Source: a virus. Taken from it: a DNA stretch of 32,979 nucleotides. Positions 6,499 to 13,354 of this stretch are shown in pieces. Location: IMG/VR virus record IMGVR_UViG_3300042339_000752, positions 1 through 32,979 of that record; one strand, written 5' to 3'. The notes under the pieces are model-generated. The model was not told the origin of the DNA. It made no database searches and saw only the letters and a list, made by a program, of their open reading frames with translations. Each line of letters begins with the position of its first letter. Position 1 is the stretch's first letter. The position numbers were made by a program, and so were the translations under genes.

Positions 6499-6930
6499 TA
6501 TCGGAACCTCAATCATAGGTTCCTTATCCTCCCAGTCCCCGCGCTTGGTTGTTCCACCGAACACGATATTGATGGGGGCTGGGACATTGATATAACCAAC
6601 GCAGTCCTGCCACTCCACGATCAGCATCGATCTGATGCCCGTGTCTCGAGATAGCGACAGCAGGTTCATGTATTTGTGCAGCGAGACTTGATAGGTGGGG
6701 TACGTGTGTATCGGATTCCCCCGCGACTTGAGCTCTGCCCAAGACATGATCTCCTTCCCCCGCAGCAGCGCAAAGTCTGCTGAGTAGCGGCGAGGAAGCT
6801 TTGCAACCTCCACCCCCCACTTATCCGCCAGCACAGTGATGACGGCTCGCTCATTAGCTAGTGTTGTTTCGTTCTCATATATCAACTGACCATCTTTCTC
6901 TGCTGTTTCCAAAGGGATAACACTAAGCAC
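6469..6930 (-). CDS. PD-(D/E)XK-fold nuclease-like protein
   Basis: Up to 153 residues. The motif set E27, D52 (SADFALLRG) and E66-L-K68 (WAELKSR) is the PD-(D/E)XK arrangement, with the following helix-strand (YQVSLHKYMNLLSLS, RSMLIVEWQ) typical of phage nucleases of this size. A GTG at 6930 is the longest start, but it overlaps the upstream gene by 49 nt. A TTG at 6885, in a TTGA overlap with that gene's stop, would give 138 residues starting just before the conserved YENETTLANE and may be the real start. It probably processes DNA in replication or recombination. Substrate unknown. Confidence 0.65.
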   Translation of the reverse strand: MLSVIPLETAEKDGQLIYENETTLANERAVITVLADKWGVEVAKLPRRYSADFALLRGKEIMSWAELKSRGNPIHTYPTYQVSLHKYMNLLSLSRDTGIRSMLIVEWQDCVGYINVPAPINIVFGGTTKRGDWEDKEPMIEVPISEFKIIHRK

Positions 6931-7190
6931 TCAACTAGTGAACGCGACCAGCAAGGATCAGCATCAAGCGGTATGTCGTCGATAGCCGCTCTCCGACCTT
7001 CCTTAGTTGGTATCGCAAATATTCTCTCCGCAAGACAACCCACCATGTGATCTCTGACCAGAGCGCGGAAGTTTTCCGGCACATTGCGCTCGATCCACTG
7101 CATTCTTTCTTCATGTGTATCTCCCCTTGCTGCTTGCTCTGCCCAGACCATCGACTTCAGGCGCTGCGCCTTCGGTCCGATCTTCTTCAC
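6882..7190 (-). CDS. Conserved-looking phage protein of unknown function (102 aa)
   Basis: GTG start at 7190 in a GTGA overlap with the preceding gene. The product is helical and basic at the start (MKKIGPKAQRLKSMVWAEQA); the middle part ENFRALVRDHMVGCLAERIF and the end CWSRSLVECLVLSLWKQQRK look like a helical bundle. It lies between two nuclease-like genes, so a role as a small partner in DNA processing is possible but not shown. Confidence 0.6.
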   Translation of the reverse strand: MKKIGPKAQRLKSMVWAEQAARGDTHEERMQWIERNVPENFRALVRDHMVGCLAERIFAIPTKEGRRAAIDDIPLDADPCWSRSLVECLVLSLWKQQRKMVS

Positions 7191-7492
7191 TGCATGAGCT
7201 CGAGCAGCGTCTTCAGCGGAATGACTGCAACTGACTTCTCATTGTCCGCACGCAGGATCAGGCCAGCGTTCTCACCCAACGCCTCCAGCATCCAAGCCGG
7301 TAATTCTTTTCTGCGCTTGGCTTCAAACACCCAAGGCTTGTCACTGAATGACGGCGTGATCTCCACGTCACCCTTGGCATAGGTAGTTGCGCCAGACAGG
7401 GGAACGCGCTGAGCAAACAAGCCATACTCCTTGGCCTGATTGACCAGCTCGCGCTCGTACACTGCGCCCTTGGTTCTCGACATCTTTCCCAT
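7187..7492 (-). CDS. Hjc-like Holliday junction resolvase / PD-(D/E)XK nuclease
   Basis: 101 residues, the usual size for this family. The N-terminus RTKGAVYERELVNQAKEYGL carries the catalytic Glu (E13). D42 lies in AKGDVEI and E57-A-K59 in WVFEAKRRKELPAW, matching the E-D-EXK pattern of archaeal-type Hjc and related phage resolvases. The expected role is cutting branched DNA that arises in replication and recombination before packaging. It precedes two further DNA-processing genes in the same operon. Specificity for four-way junctions is inferred from the family. Confidence 0.75.
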   Translation of the reverse strand: MGKMSRTKGAVYERELVNQAKEYGLFAQRVPLSGATTYAKGDVEITPSFSDKPWVFEAKRRKELPAWMLEALGENAGLILRADNEKSVAVIPLKTLLELMQ

Positions 7493-7494
7493 AG

Positions 7495-7740
7495 TTACCC
7501 CCTTGCAAACGTGTATTTGATTTCCTGCCAGATCGTCCGGCCATCGAAGACCCTGCGCAGGATGTAGCCCCTAGCTACAGAGACCACCGTGAATATTCCG
7601 GTGATGATCAGGTTCTGTGTCCATGTGACGGGGATATCCATTGCCGTCGCGACGAAGTACCAAGTGATCAGCGAGATAAAGAACCCCACCGTTGTGTTGG
7701 TCACAGCCTCCATGAGGCTGTCCATCTTGTGCTGTTTCAT
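7495..7740 (-). CDS. Small two-helix membrane protein (DUF7220-like)
   Basis: 81 residues with two hydrophobic segments, about 16-36 (TVGFFISLITWYFVATAMDI) and about 42-62 (QNLIITGIFTVVSVARGYIL), followed by the basic RRVFDGR. This fits the short phage inner-membrane family with the conserved tail of the form V-R-x-Y-x-L-R-R-x-F. ATG 7740 overlaps the preceding TGA. No biochemical role is known to me; its place among early genes makes a holin role less likely. Confidence 0.7.
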   Translation of the reverse strand: MKQHKMDSLMEAVTNTTVGFFISLITWYFVATAMDIPVTWTQNLIITGIFTVVSVARGYILRRVFDGRTIWQEIKYTFARG

Positions 7741-8081
7741 GACCCCGACTCCAACAGATCACAGACCTTTCGAAGCGCGTCCTTGTGACGCACTTTGAGA
7801 TCGTCTTGCCAAGCCCAATCGCCATTTGCCGACTCGACTATGCGTCGCACAACCTCTGGCGATGATTCCTCTGGATCCCACATTTCTTCGAGGCCGTAGC
7901 AAGAGCAGTGACCCGCCTCCACCATCCATAGATCGCCGTCGCGCTTGAAAAGCACGAGAGCTTCTCCACTGTAGTTCTCGTATTCATACGCGGCGAATAG
8001 AACCTCTGGCTCAGGCTCGCTCATGTCAAAATTGCGCTGCACGTCCTCCCAATTAGAGAAGATGTCAAAGTAAACGCTCAT
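7737..8081 (-). CDS. Conserved phage protein with HCSCYG motif (114 aa)
   Basis: Start ATG 8081, just after the upstream TGA, with an AGGG upstream; longer in-frame starts would run deep into the neighbour. The central motif GHCSCYGLEEMWDPEE, followed by a helical C-terminus, is a pattern I recognise from small proteins shared by phages and prophages, function unknown. The N-terminus SVYFDIFSNWEDVQRNF resembles a small alpha/beta domain. The Cys pair could bind metal, but this is not shown. Confidence 0.65.
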   Translation of the reverse strand: MSVYFDIFSNWEDVQRNFDMSEPEPEVLFAAYEYENYSGEALVLFKRDGDLWMVEAGHCSCYGLEEMWDPEESSPEVVRRIVESANGDWAWQDDLKVRHKDALRKVCDLLESGS

Positions 8082-8082
8082 A

Positions 8083-9000
8083 TCAAATCCCTTCATCCTT
8101 GATTGTGTAGTGGTGTGGGCTCTTGTCGCCGTGGATCTCGACGTTCTTCGCCGCCAGCTCGTTAAGCTGCTCATAGAAGTTGACGCTGCGCGGAGGACGA
8201 TCATCCTCACACTTGCCTTGGATCATCGCGTCACGCAGCACGACCAGCGAGCAGATCGCTTTAGTCACATGGCTGAGCTGAGAGTCCGGATCGATGTCTT
8301 CACCCTCCCACCAACTGAACAGGTGACGGATCGTTGCGTCGTAATAGACAGATGCCCTTACGCCTACACCGCGATAGTTGTGGCGACCGTACTTCAGTGC
8401 GCCTTCGAGCATCCCTACTCCTACCTCAGCTAGTACTGCTGCTGATACGGTGGACATGGGAGCTTTCTTTATTCCGACAGCGTCTTTCGGGTTCGTTGGC
8501 TTCTGGGTTTTGTTTGGTTTTATTACCGGCTGGGTGTTGTACGCAGATCTTTCGGGGATAATTATCGGGAACGTGTCGTCATCAATCTCTTGGGCATGCC
8601 GCCAGAAAACGATGTCGCCATCTTTACCGGAGTGCTTCCAGAAAAGCTTAGCCGCATCCCTCTCCATCAGCGCTTGACCACCACGCACAACAACATCGAC
8701 CTTGCCAGACGGTCGCGGCTCATGTTTCTTCGCGCCCTTCCAAGCTGTCCAGTAAACGGTTGGCTTCTCTTGAACGTAACGCCAAGTAAGAATGTCAGTT
8801 GAGAGTCCGTTGTGTCGCCAGTCTAGATTGTCGGCCTCGTTCTCTAAGGTGTCGCCACCACGAGTCCAAACTTCGACCCGTCCATGCGGAATCAACGAGA
8901 AACCGTTGGGTTCCCACCAAGTCCAACCTTCATTCAGATCTCCGTACATATATAAGCGCTCGTTCTCCTTCATCTTGCGCATGTATTCCTGCTCATCCAT
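8083..9000 (-). CDS. dATP/dGTP diphosphohydrolase-like protein (DUF5664) with duplicated N-terminal domain
   Basis: 305 residues. Residues about 170-270 match the dNTP-diphosphohydrolase family related to MazZ and MazG: TNPKDAVGIKKAPMSTV, MLEGALKYGRHNYRG, YYDATIRHLFSWWEGEDIDP, SHVTKAICSLVVLRDAM. The Glu/Asp/His residues in these blocks would hold metal and pyrophosphate. Residues 39-78 and 98-138 are two copies of one small beta repeat (GRVEVWTRGG...DILTWRYVQE and GKVDVVVRGG...DIVFWRHAQE), a module common in phage early proteins. The enzyme would remove dATP or dGTP from the pool. In Z-genome phages this family clears dATP, but no PurZ is visible here, so base replacement is not claimed. Confidence 0.75.
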   Translation of the reverse strand: MDEQEYMRKMKENERLYMYGDLNEGWTWWEPNGFSLIPHGRVEVWTRGGDTLENEADNLDWRHNGLSTDILTWRYVQEKPTVYWTAWKGAKKHEPRPSGKVDVVVRGGQALMERDAAKLFWKHSGKDGDIVFWRHAQEIDDDTFPIIIPERSAYNTQPVIKPNKTQKPTNPKDAVGIKKAPMSTVSAAVLAEVGVGMLEGALKYGRHNYRGVGVRASVYYDATIRHLFSWWEGEDIDPDSQLSHVTKAICSLVVLRDAMIQGKCEDDRPPRSVNFYEQLNELAAKNVEIHGDKSPHHYTIKDEGI

Positions 9001-9304
9001 TGTTGTTCTCCCTAACTAGGAGCTGGCACTCAGCCAGTAACTCCTCTTGTGTTCCAAACATCTCTTCGAACCTGCGCTTCCAAGGGTGAACCGACACGAA
9101 ATCACCTTTGCCGTCACCACCTTGGTGATGCAGGTAACAAAGCGGAATCGTCTTGAAGTGAGCGCCGGTTTTCGTGCGCCCATCTATGTGATGGATCGAG
9201 ATCTCTGGCTGATGAAAGCCGATCTTCTTGCACGCAACGCAACCAAGCTGGCCGACTGCATCCATCCATCTCCGCTCTGCAGGTGTCGGCGTCCGTCCCT
9301 TCAT
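8993..9304 (-). CDS. Ref-like HNH nuclease (recombination enhancement family)
   Basis: 103 residues with the Ref signature: RRWMDAVGQLGCVACKK (CxxC near residues 22-25), ISIHHIDGRTKTGAHFKTIP, and LCYLHHQGGDGKGDFVSVHP. In phage P1, Ref is a RecA-dependent nuclease that cuts at RecA-made D-loops and raises recombination. Length fits the catalytic domain without the long basic N-terminal tail of P1 Ref. It lies with other nucleases and pool enzymes and overlaps the next gene by 8 nt. Confidence 0.8.
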   Translation of the reverse strand: MKGRTPTPAERRWMDAVGQLGCVACKKIGFHQPEISIHHIDGRTKTGAHFKTIPLCYLHHQGGDGKGDFVSVHPWKRRFEEMFGTQEELLAECQLLVRENNNG

Positions 9305-9306
9305 CC

Positions 9307-9726
9307 TCAGTACTTCTTGCCACCATCCCGCATGCGGTTCTCGATCTTGTGATCCTCGCGGCTCATGTTGTAGAGAATCTTCTCCATGATGGCCTCACCA
9401 ATGTCGAAGCCCTTGGCTGCTGACAGGTCAAATATCCGGATCACCGCATCAGCGAGCTCAACCTCGAGCCCTGAGCGATGAGGAAGCTTGTCGTCCATCA
9501 ATCCCTTGCGGTCAGCCTCCATCGCCTCTGCGACTTCGCTGACGATGAGCATCAGCACCTCGCCTACATTGCGCGTTTCATGGGTCGACTGACCCGTCTT
9601 GAGATCCGTCCACCAGCCAGCGGCTTTATTGATGTCGAAGATTGTGCGGGACAGGGCCGTCACTACAGAGGCGTAAATAAGCAGCCCCTCTTCCGACTTG
9701 TTCCTGCCAGTGAATGGATTATTCAT
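9307..9726 (-). CDS. MazG-like nucleotide pyrophosphohydrolase
   Basis: 139 residues, all helical. The metal-binding pattern SEVAEAMEADRKG (E64, E67) and VELADAVIRIFDLSAAKG (E90, D93) is the EExxE...ExxD set of all-alpha NTP pyrophosphatases. The ending with INKxxxNxxREDHK-type residues (YNMSREDHKIENRMRDGGKK) is also seen in phage MazG proteins. It would hydrolyse NTPs or dNTPs to monophosphates, or lower ppGpp signalling. ATG 9726 overlaps the preceding TGA. Together with the 8083-9000 product the operon holds two pool-cleaning enzymes. Confidence 0.85.
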   Translation of the reverse strand: MNNPFTGRNKSEEGLLIYASVVTALSRTIFDINKAAGWWTDLKTGQSTHETRNVGEVLMLIVSEVAEAMEADRKGLMDDKLPHRSGLEVELADAVIRIFDLSAAKGFDIGEAIMEKILYNMSREDHKIENRMRDGGKKY

Positions 9727-10055
9727 GTGTTGTATGCCTTTCGTTCTAAGCGCAGCGTTGCCGCCTTTGTTCTCCAGTATTCAAAGGCGATCTCTCTCGC
9801 CTTCAGCTCTGCCTTGGCATAGGCAAGGTCGCCCTTAGCTACACCGTGGTCGAGTCGCGCTGCATAGACTGCATCACTTTCGTCTGCGTACCGTGCTTGC
9901 GCTGCCGCACTCTTGTTGCCGTTCATTTCGCCCTCGAGCATTGCCTTAGCAATGACCCGCTTGACGTCGGCCTCTGTCTTTAGGACGCGATACTCTGCGT
10001 CGCGCAACATGACGGCTACCTCGCGGATGGCCTGAGCGAAGTTCTCTTCAGTCAT
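9723..10055 (-). CDS. Helical phage protein of unknown function (110 aa)
   Basis: I choose ATG 10055 over the TTG at 10064 because it forms an ATGACTGA overlap with the upstream stop. The product is almost wholly helical and rich in Ala, Glu and Lys (YRVLKTEADVKRVIAKAMLE, LAYAKAELKAREIAFEYWRT), with a likely coiled coil near residues 60-100. Such proteins in this position may serve as replication or recombination accessories, but no motif proves it. Confidence 0.6.
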   Translation of the reverse strand: MTEENFAQAIREVAVMLRDAEYRVLKTEADVKRVIAKAMLEGEMNGNKSAAAQARYADESDAVYAARLDHGVAKGDLAYAKAELKAREIAFEYWRTKAATLRLERKAYNT

Positions 10056-10302
10056 CTTCGCCAACCATCATGCGGATGTGCTCGAGCTTTGCGATCTCCA
10101 GTGTCGAGACGATGTCTGGGATGTAGGCCTCAGTCGAAGCCATGAACAAGCCGCCATTCTTTCTCCATCCGACAAGCATCAACGTGTCGAACGACTCCGC
10201 CTGCTCAAGCGCTGCTGTTAGGATTACTGCAGGTGGTATCGTTTCGTAGGTCACATCCGGCCCACCTTTGGGAAAGCGGATCACATTGTCTTGGTCACTC
10301 AT
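10048..10302 (-). CDS. Small alpha/beta phage protein (84 aa)
   Basis: ATG 10302 overlaps the helicase stop (ATGA). It starts MSDQDNVIRFPKGGPDVTYE, followed by a helix and strands (ILTAALEQAESFDTLMLVGW, LFMASTEAYIPDIVSTLEIA). The pattern of a strand ending in VGWRKNG and a later DIVSTLE helix looks like a small conserved phage fold near primase-helicase genes. I cannot assign a function. Confidence 0.6.
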   Translation of the reverse strand: MSDQDNVIRFPKGGPDVTYETIPPAVILTAALEQAESFDTLMLVGWRKNGGLFMASTEAYIPDIVSTLEIAKLEHIRMMVGEDD

Positions 10303-12131
10303 ATAAATTCCTCTTCCATTTCAACTGCCACTGGTGGCTGAGAAAAACTCACATACTTTCGCGGCTGTTCTCCGCGCTTGCCAATGAACTGCATTGCCTT
10401 GCCGCCCCAGTAGGTTCCGACATAGCCTTCCCACTCACCATTTCGCTGCTTGCTGCAGGTAAGGCGTGAATCTGGTACTGCCAAAAGTTCAGGAGGGACT
10501 GGCTCATATTCGGAGAGCTCCGATATCTCGCGCTCTTTCTTCTTGTTGCGCCAGATCGTGAGGACGGTGTCCGCCAAGTCGGTAATAGAGCCCGAGCCCT
10601 TCACATCCATTTTGCCTGTCGGGGTTTCCTCGTTCTCGCCCTTGCGCGAGTGCGTGACTAAGAACACTGTGGTTCCAGTCGTGTTTTTGAAGTCGCATAG
10701 TTCCTCCATGAACCTCTTCTGAGCACTGTAGTCGTCGTCGTCGATACCACATTTGGACATGTTGTCTATGAAGAAAACATCAATGCCGTATTTTTTCCGT
10801 GCATAACGGAAGACCTCAAGCATCTTCGTTGTCTTCGCTGTACCGACAAGATCGAACAGCCAAAGCTTCTGCGCATACCAGTCGATGCATGCGTTGGCAT
10901 ACGCCAGCGTAGGATCTCCCGTCGCTATACCAGCCGCTTGTCTGGTCAGACGTGTAAGCAAACGACGTGCTGGCATTTCCATCGAGGCGATGCACACGCG
11001 CTTGCTCTGAAGCATTGCGTCCAGCGCGAACTGACCAGCGAGCTGTGACTTGCCGTGTCCGTTCACACCATTAAGGATCACGAGCTCCGCATCGCGGAAC
11101 CGAAGATTACCTTCAAGATCTTCGATCAACGGCTGGAAGCCACGGCTGTCTTGGTCATTGTTGTACAGCTCACGAAGGATGTCCTCGCGATACTCCGTTG
11201 CGCAGCGCAGCTCCTCCGGATCGTAGCCAGCAGCTAGATCGCGGATGGCCTTGATGTCCACGCCAGCTAACAAGCACTCGTTAAGATCCTTGTGCGGCAG
11301 AGATGCGCGGATGCAGCGGTGAATGCCAAGCCTGTCGGCAATCTCTCGAGCAGCGAGCTCGCCCTCTTCGTCCATGTCCAGAGCCAGCACGATGGTTTCG
11401 AATCGCTCGAGGTTGTCGTATTCGTTCTCGATCCATTGCTGCTTCGCGCCCTTGCCTCCGCCGAATGGAACAGACAGCGCCGACACACCCATCTGGTACG
11501 CAGCCATCGCGTCGAACTCACCTTCAGTGATCCATATCTCGCGAGCATTTGAATCAACCGCTTGCCAGCCGAAGAGGCATGGCATCTGACCTGCGGATGT
11601 CGGCCCCTGCTTTTTCTTGTCGTTCATGTCGCGGAACTTAATCATCCGTGCTTCGCCAAGTGGATCGATAAAGGGAAACAGGATGCGGTCACCATCAACA
11701 GCGATCCGAAACGCCTTTAGCGTGTTAGAAGTTAGGCCACGTTTTTCTAACAGGGACGTCTCTATTGGAGTCGCCTCGACCTTGCGTGTCCGCTCTGGCC
11801 TGACCGGCGCTTGGTATTCCTTCTGCGTCGTAACGAGCGACGGTCGCTCCACACCCAGCCACGAGCGAACCTCATCCATCGCCTCTATCAGGCTTAGGCT
11901 ATGCACCGCACGCCAGAGGTCTACTAAGTCGCCGCCACTCTCACCTGTTGAGAAGTCGCTCCACACGCCAGCCTTCGGGCCAGTCATGTGGATGCGCAGT
12001 GACTGCCCCTTCTCACCACCAAGCCCACCGACGCAGTACTCAGATCCATTAACGATTCCCGCTGGCAGCAAGTGCCGTAGCGCTGGAAGCATGTTGCCGT
12101 TGAGGCGCTCCGATAATTCCCGTAAATCCAT
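10299..12131 (-). CDS. Toprim primase / DnaB-type replicative helicase
   Basis: 610 residues, T7 gp4-like. Residues about 30-75 form the N-terminal primase part (YCVGGLGGEKGQSLRI, GVWSDFSTGESGGDLVDLW) with one Cys only, so no zinc ribbon. Toprim spans about 190-290: EIWITEGEFDAMAAYQMG (catalytic Glu near 202) and VLALDMDEEGELAAREIA (DxD near 251). The RecA-like helicase core has Walker A GVNGHGKS near residue 357, the MEMPARRLLTRL block, Walker B VFFIDNMS near 450, and VFLVTHSRK. The C-terminus is acidic with a final Phe (EMEEEFI), as in T7 gp4, where such a tail contacts polymerase. It unwinds the fork and may lay primers. One nt separates it from the initiator-like gene upstream. Confidence 0.92.
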   Translation of the reverse strand: MDLRELSERLNGNMLPALRHLLPAGIVNGSEYCVGGLGGEKGQSLRIHMTGPKAGVWSDFSTGESGGDLVDLWRAVHSLSLIEAMDEVRSWLGVERPSLVTTQKEYQAPVRPERTRKVEATPIETSLLEKRGLTSNTLKAFRIAVDGDRILFPFIDPLGEARMIKFRDMNDKKKQGPTSAGQMPCLFGWQAVDSNAREIWITEGEFDAMAAYQMGVSALSVPFGGGKGAKQQWIENEYDNLERFETIVLALDMDEEGELAAREIADRLGIHRCIRASLPHKDLNECLLAGVDIKAIRDLAAGYDPEELRCATEYREDILRELYNNDQDSRGFQPLIEDLEGNLRFRDAELVILNGVNGHGKSQLAGQFALDAMLQSKRVCIASMEMPARRLLTRLTRQAAGIATGDPTLAYANACIDWYAQKLWLFDLVGTAKTTKMLEVFRYARKKYGIDVFFIDNMSKCGIDDDDYSAQKRFMEELCDFKNTTGTTVFLVTHSRKGENEETPTGKMDVKGSGSITDLADTVLTIWRNKKKEREISELSEYEPVPPELLAVPDSRLTCSKQRNGEWEGYVGTYWGGKAMQFIGKRGEQPRKYVSFSQPPVAVEMEEEFI

Positions 12132-12132
12132 T

Positions 12133-13020
12133 TCAGTAGCTCCGTTCGCTCTTACCGTTTACTGCTTGATCTAGCGCTTCGATCTCCGCCTTCATCGCCT
12201 TGAGCGAGTCCCAAAGATCTTGATTGTCTTTCTCCTGCCTACACCTATCGAGCAGCATTTCTTTCTTGTAGCGCAGATCCGATAGCTTCTCGCGTGCATG
12301 TTTGAAGGACATACCCGCCATTGGGTTCTTCGGGTTCTTCGGGTTCTTCGTCAACTGTTGATGGGTCCGGTTCAGCATTCCACTGGTCGAGTGAAACCAA
12401 CCCTTCCGTTTCTCTTCTGGTTGTGACTGCCACCACGCATCTAGCGATGTCAGCTCCGCATTCAAGTCGCTGATTGCGGAGTAGGCCGTGGCCCAATTGT
12501 CGTAATCCTTCTCAGCCAGCTTTATAGTTTTGCCCTCAAATCTATAAGCCTTGCCGCTCCGCGAAGCGGAGGCCTTCCCTTCTATTTCTTCTTCTTTCTT
12601 CCCTTCTTTATTCTTAACTTCTTCTTGTGTGTCTCGTTCGTTTCTCGGATTGTTTCCCGTAGGTTTCTCATCCGTTTCTCGCGCACCCTGATATGTCTCG
12701 TAATTACAGATGGTTAGGGTTCTCCCCTCCTTCCCGCTTAGTGTCTTGATCATTTCCCACTCTTGGAGCCGCTTTAAGAAGCGCTCGACGCGACTTTTGT
12801 CCCAGCCCCAAGCTGTTTGAAGTGCGCGTAGTGATGTGTGAATTTGGCCCCGCTCTATCTTGATGCGCTGACCGCTAAATGCGCTGCGCTCAGTCTCTTT
12901 CCACGCAGCATTCTCGATCAACCAGACCCACGCCTCGCGTTCACTGAACAATGCCTGATGGTATGCGGAGAAGAACTCGCAGTCCCTCCATCCACGATGT
13001 AGGCGTATCCAACCTGTCAT
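12133..13020 (-). CDS. Replication initiator-like protein with winged-helix N-terminus
   Basis: 295 residues from ATG 13020, with AAAGGA six nt upstream. Residues 1-110 look like a winged-helix DNA-binding domain of the phage replication protein O/DnaD kind (GWIRLHRGWRDCEFF, FSEREAWVWLIENAAWKETE, GQIHTSLRALQTAWGWDKSR, VERFLKRLQEWEMIKT). A charged linker follows (about 120-150). The C-terminal half is helical and includes the NPKNPKNPMAG repeat near 227-237 and a coiled coil to the end. Placed just before the primase-helicase, it fits an origin-binding protein or helicase loader. It is the first gene of the leftward operon. Confidence 0.65.
   Translation of the reverse strand: MTGWIRLHRGWRDCEFFSAYHQALFSEREAWVWLIENAAWKETERSAFSGQRIKIERGQIHTSLRALQTAWGWDKSRVERFLKRLQEWEMIKTLSGKEGRTLTICNYETYQGARETDEKPTGNNPRNERDTQEEVKNKEGKKEEEIEGKASASRSGKAYRFEGKTIKLAEKDYDNWATAYSAISDLNAELTSLDAWWQSQPEEKRKGWFHSTSGMLNRTHQQLTKNPKNPKNPMAGMSFKHAREKLSDLRYKKEMLLDRCRQEKDNQDLWDSLKAMKAEIEALDQAVNGKSERSY
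12323..12349 (-). repeat. Three tandem copies of a 9-bp unit inside the initiator-like gene
   Basis: GGGTTCTTC occurs three times in a row on the plus strand, encoding the repeated Lys-Asn-Pro in the initiator-like protein. A 9-bp in-frame unit can change copy number by slippage without breaking the gene. Confidence 0.9.
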
Positions 13021-13139
13021 TAATTTTCCTTTCAAACCTGTTTCGTTTGCCTAATACGACGGCAGGCCATGCGAAGGTTGAAAGGGTTTCGCAAGGCAAA
13101 CATGGCTTTTCGGGAGCTACCCTAGCCGTCGCAACGCTG

Positions 13140-13168
13140 TACATATTTCCGCTTTTCTTTTTGCACAA
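13140..13168 (-). promoter_or_regulatory. Candidate promoter for the leftward replication operon
   Basis: Reading the minus strand: TTGTGC (13168-13163), 17-nt spacer, TATGTA (13145-13140). Each hexamer matches consensus at only three of six bases. Its -10 falls inside one copy of the TGTACATA repeat, as expected if a repressor covers it. Leader length to the ATG at 13020 would be about 110 nt. Confidence 0.3.
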
Positions 13169-13284
13169 GAGGAAATGTGTCGGCGTTGTACATAGGCTGT
13201 GGACATTTTTTCTACGCAGTTTTGTATGCAAACCCACAGACGCCGCGTGATTTATCTTTTTCCACATGTTTTGAAACACAGGAA

Positions 13285-13321
13285 TTGACGCAGCGAAATT
13301 ATTCTCTATGTTGTGCGTCAA
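13285..13321 (+). promoter_or_regulatory. Promoter-like element framed by 8-bp inverted repeat before the recombination operon
   Basis: TTGACG (13285-13290), 16-nt spacer, TATGTT (13307-13312). TTGACGCA (13285-13292) and TGCGTCAA (13314-13321) are perfect inverted halves 21 nt apart, one over the -35 and one over the presumed start of transcription. A dimeric regulator bound there would control the promoter. The first gene starts at 13355. Confidence 0.5.
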
Positions 13322-13354
13322 CACGACGATGCGTGTTCGCAGAAAGGAATGTAT

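Larger units (their letters stand above)
13021..13354. promoter_or_regulatory. Divergent control region between the two replication/recombination operons
   Basis: No gene is credible here. It holds the promoter-like pair at 13285-13312 (plus) and a weaker one at 13140-13168 (minus). A near-direct repeat CGCTGTACATA (13135-13145) / CGTTGTACATA (13184-13194) lies 49 bp apart and could be an operator pair. Two DnaA-box-like 9-mers, TGTGGACAT (13198-13206, two mismatches) and TTTTCCACA (13258-13266, one mismatch), lie in opposite orientation beside T-rich DNA. The mix would suit a switch region and possibly the phage origin. All of this is pattern-based. Confidence 0.5.

Noticed and set aside
13061-13080. 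TAATACGAC resembling a T7 RNA polymerase promoter
   Set aside because: Only the first nine bases match, the rest of the promoter is absent, no second copy was seen, and no phage RNA polymerase is in the window.
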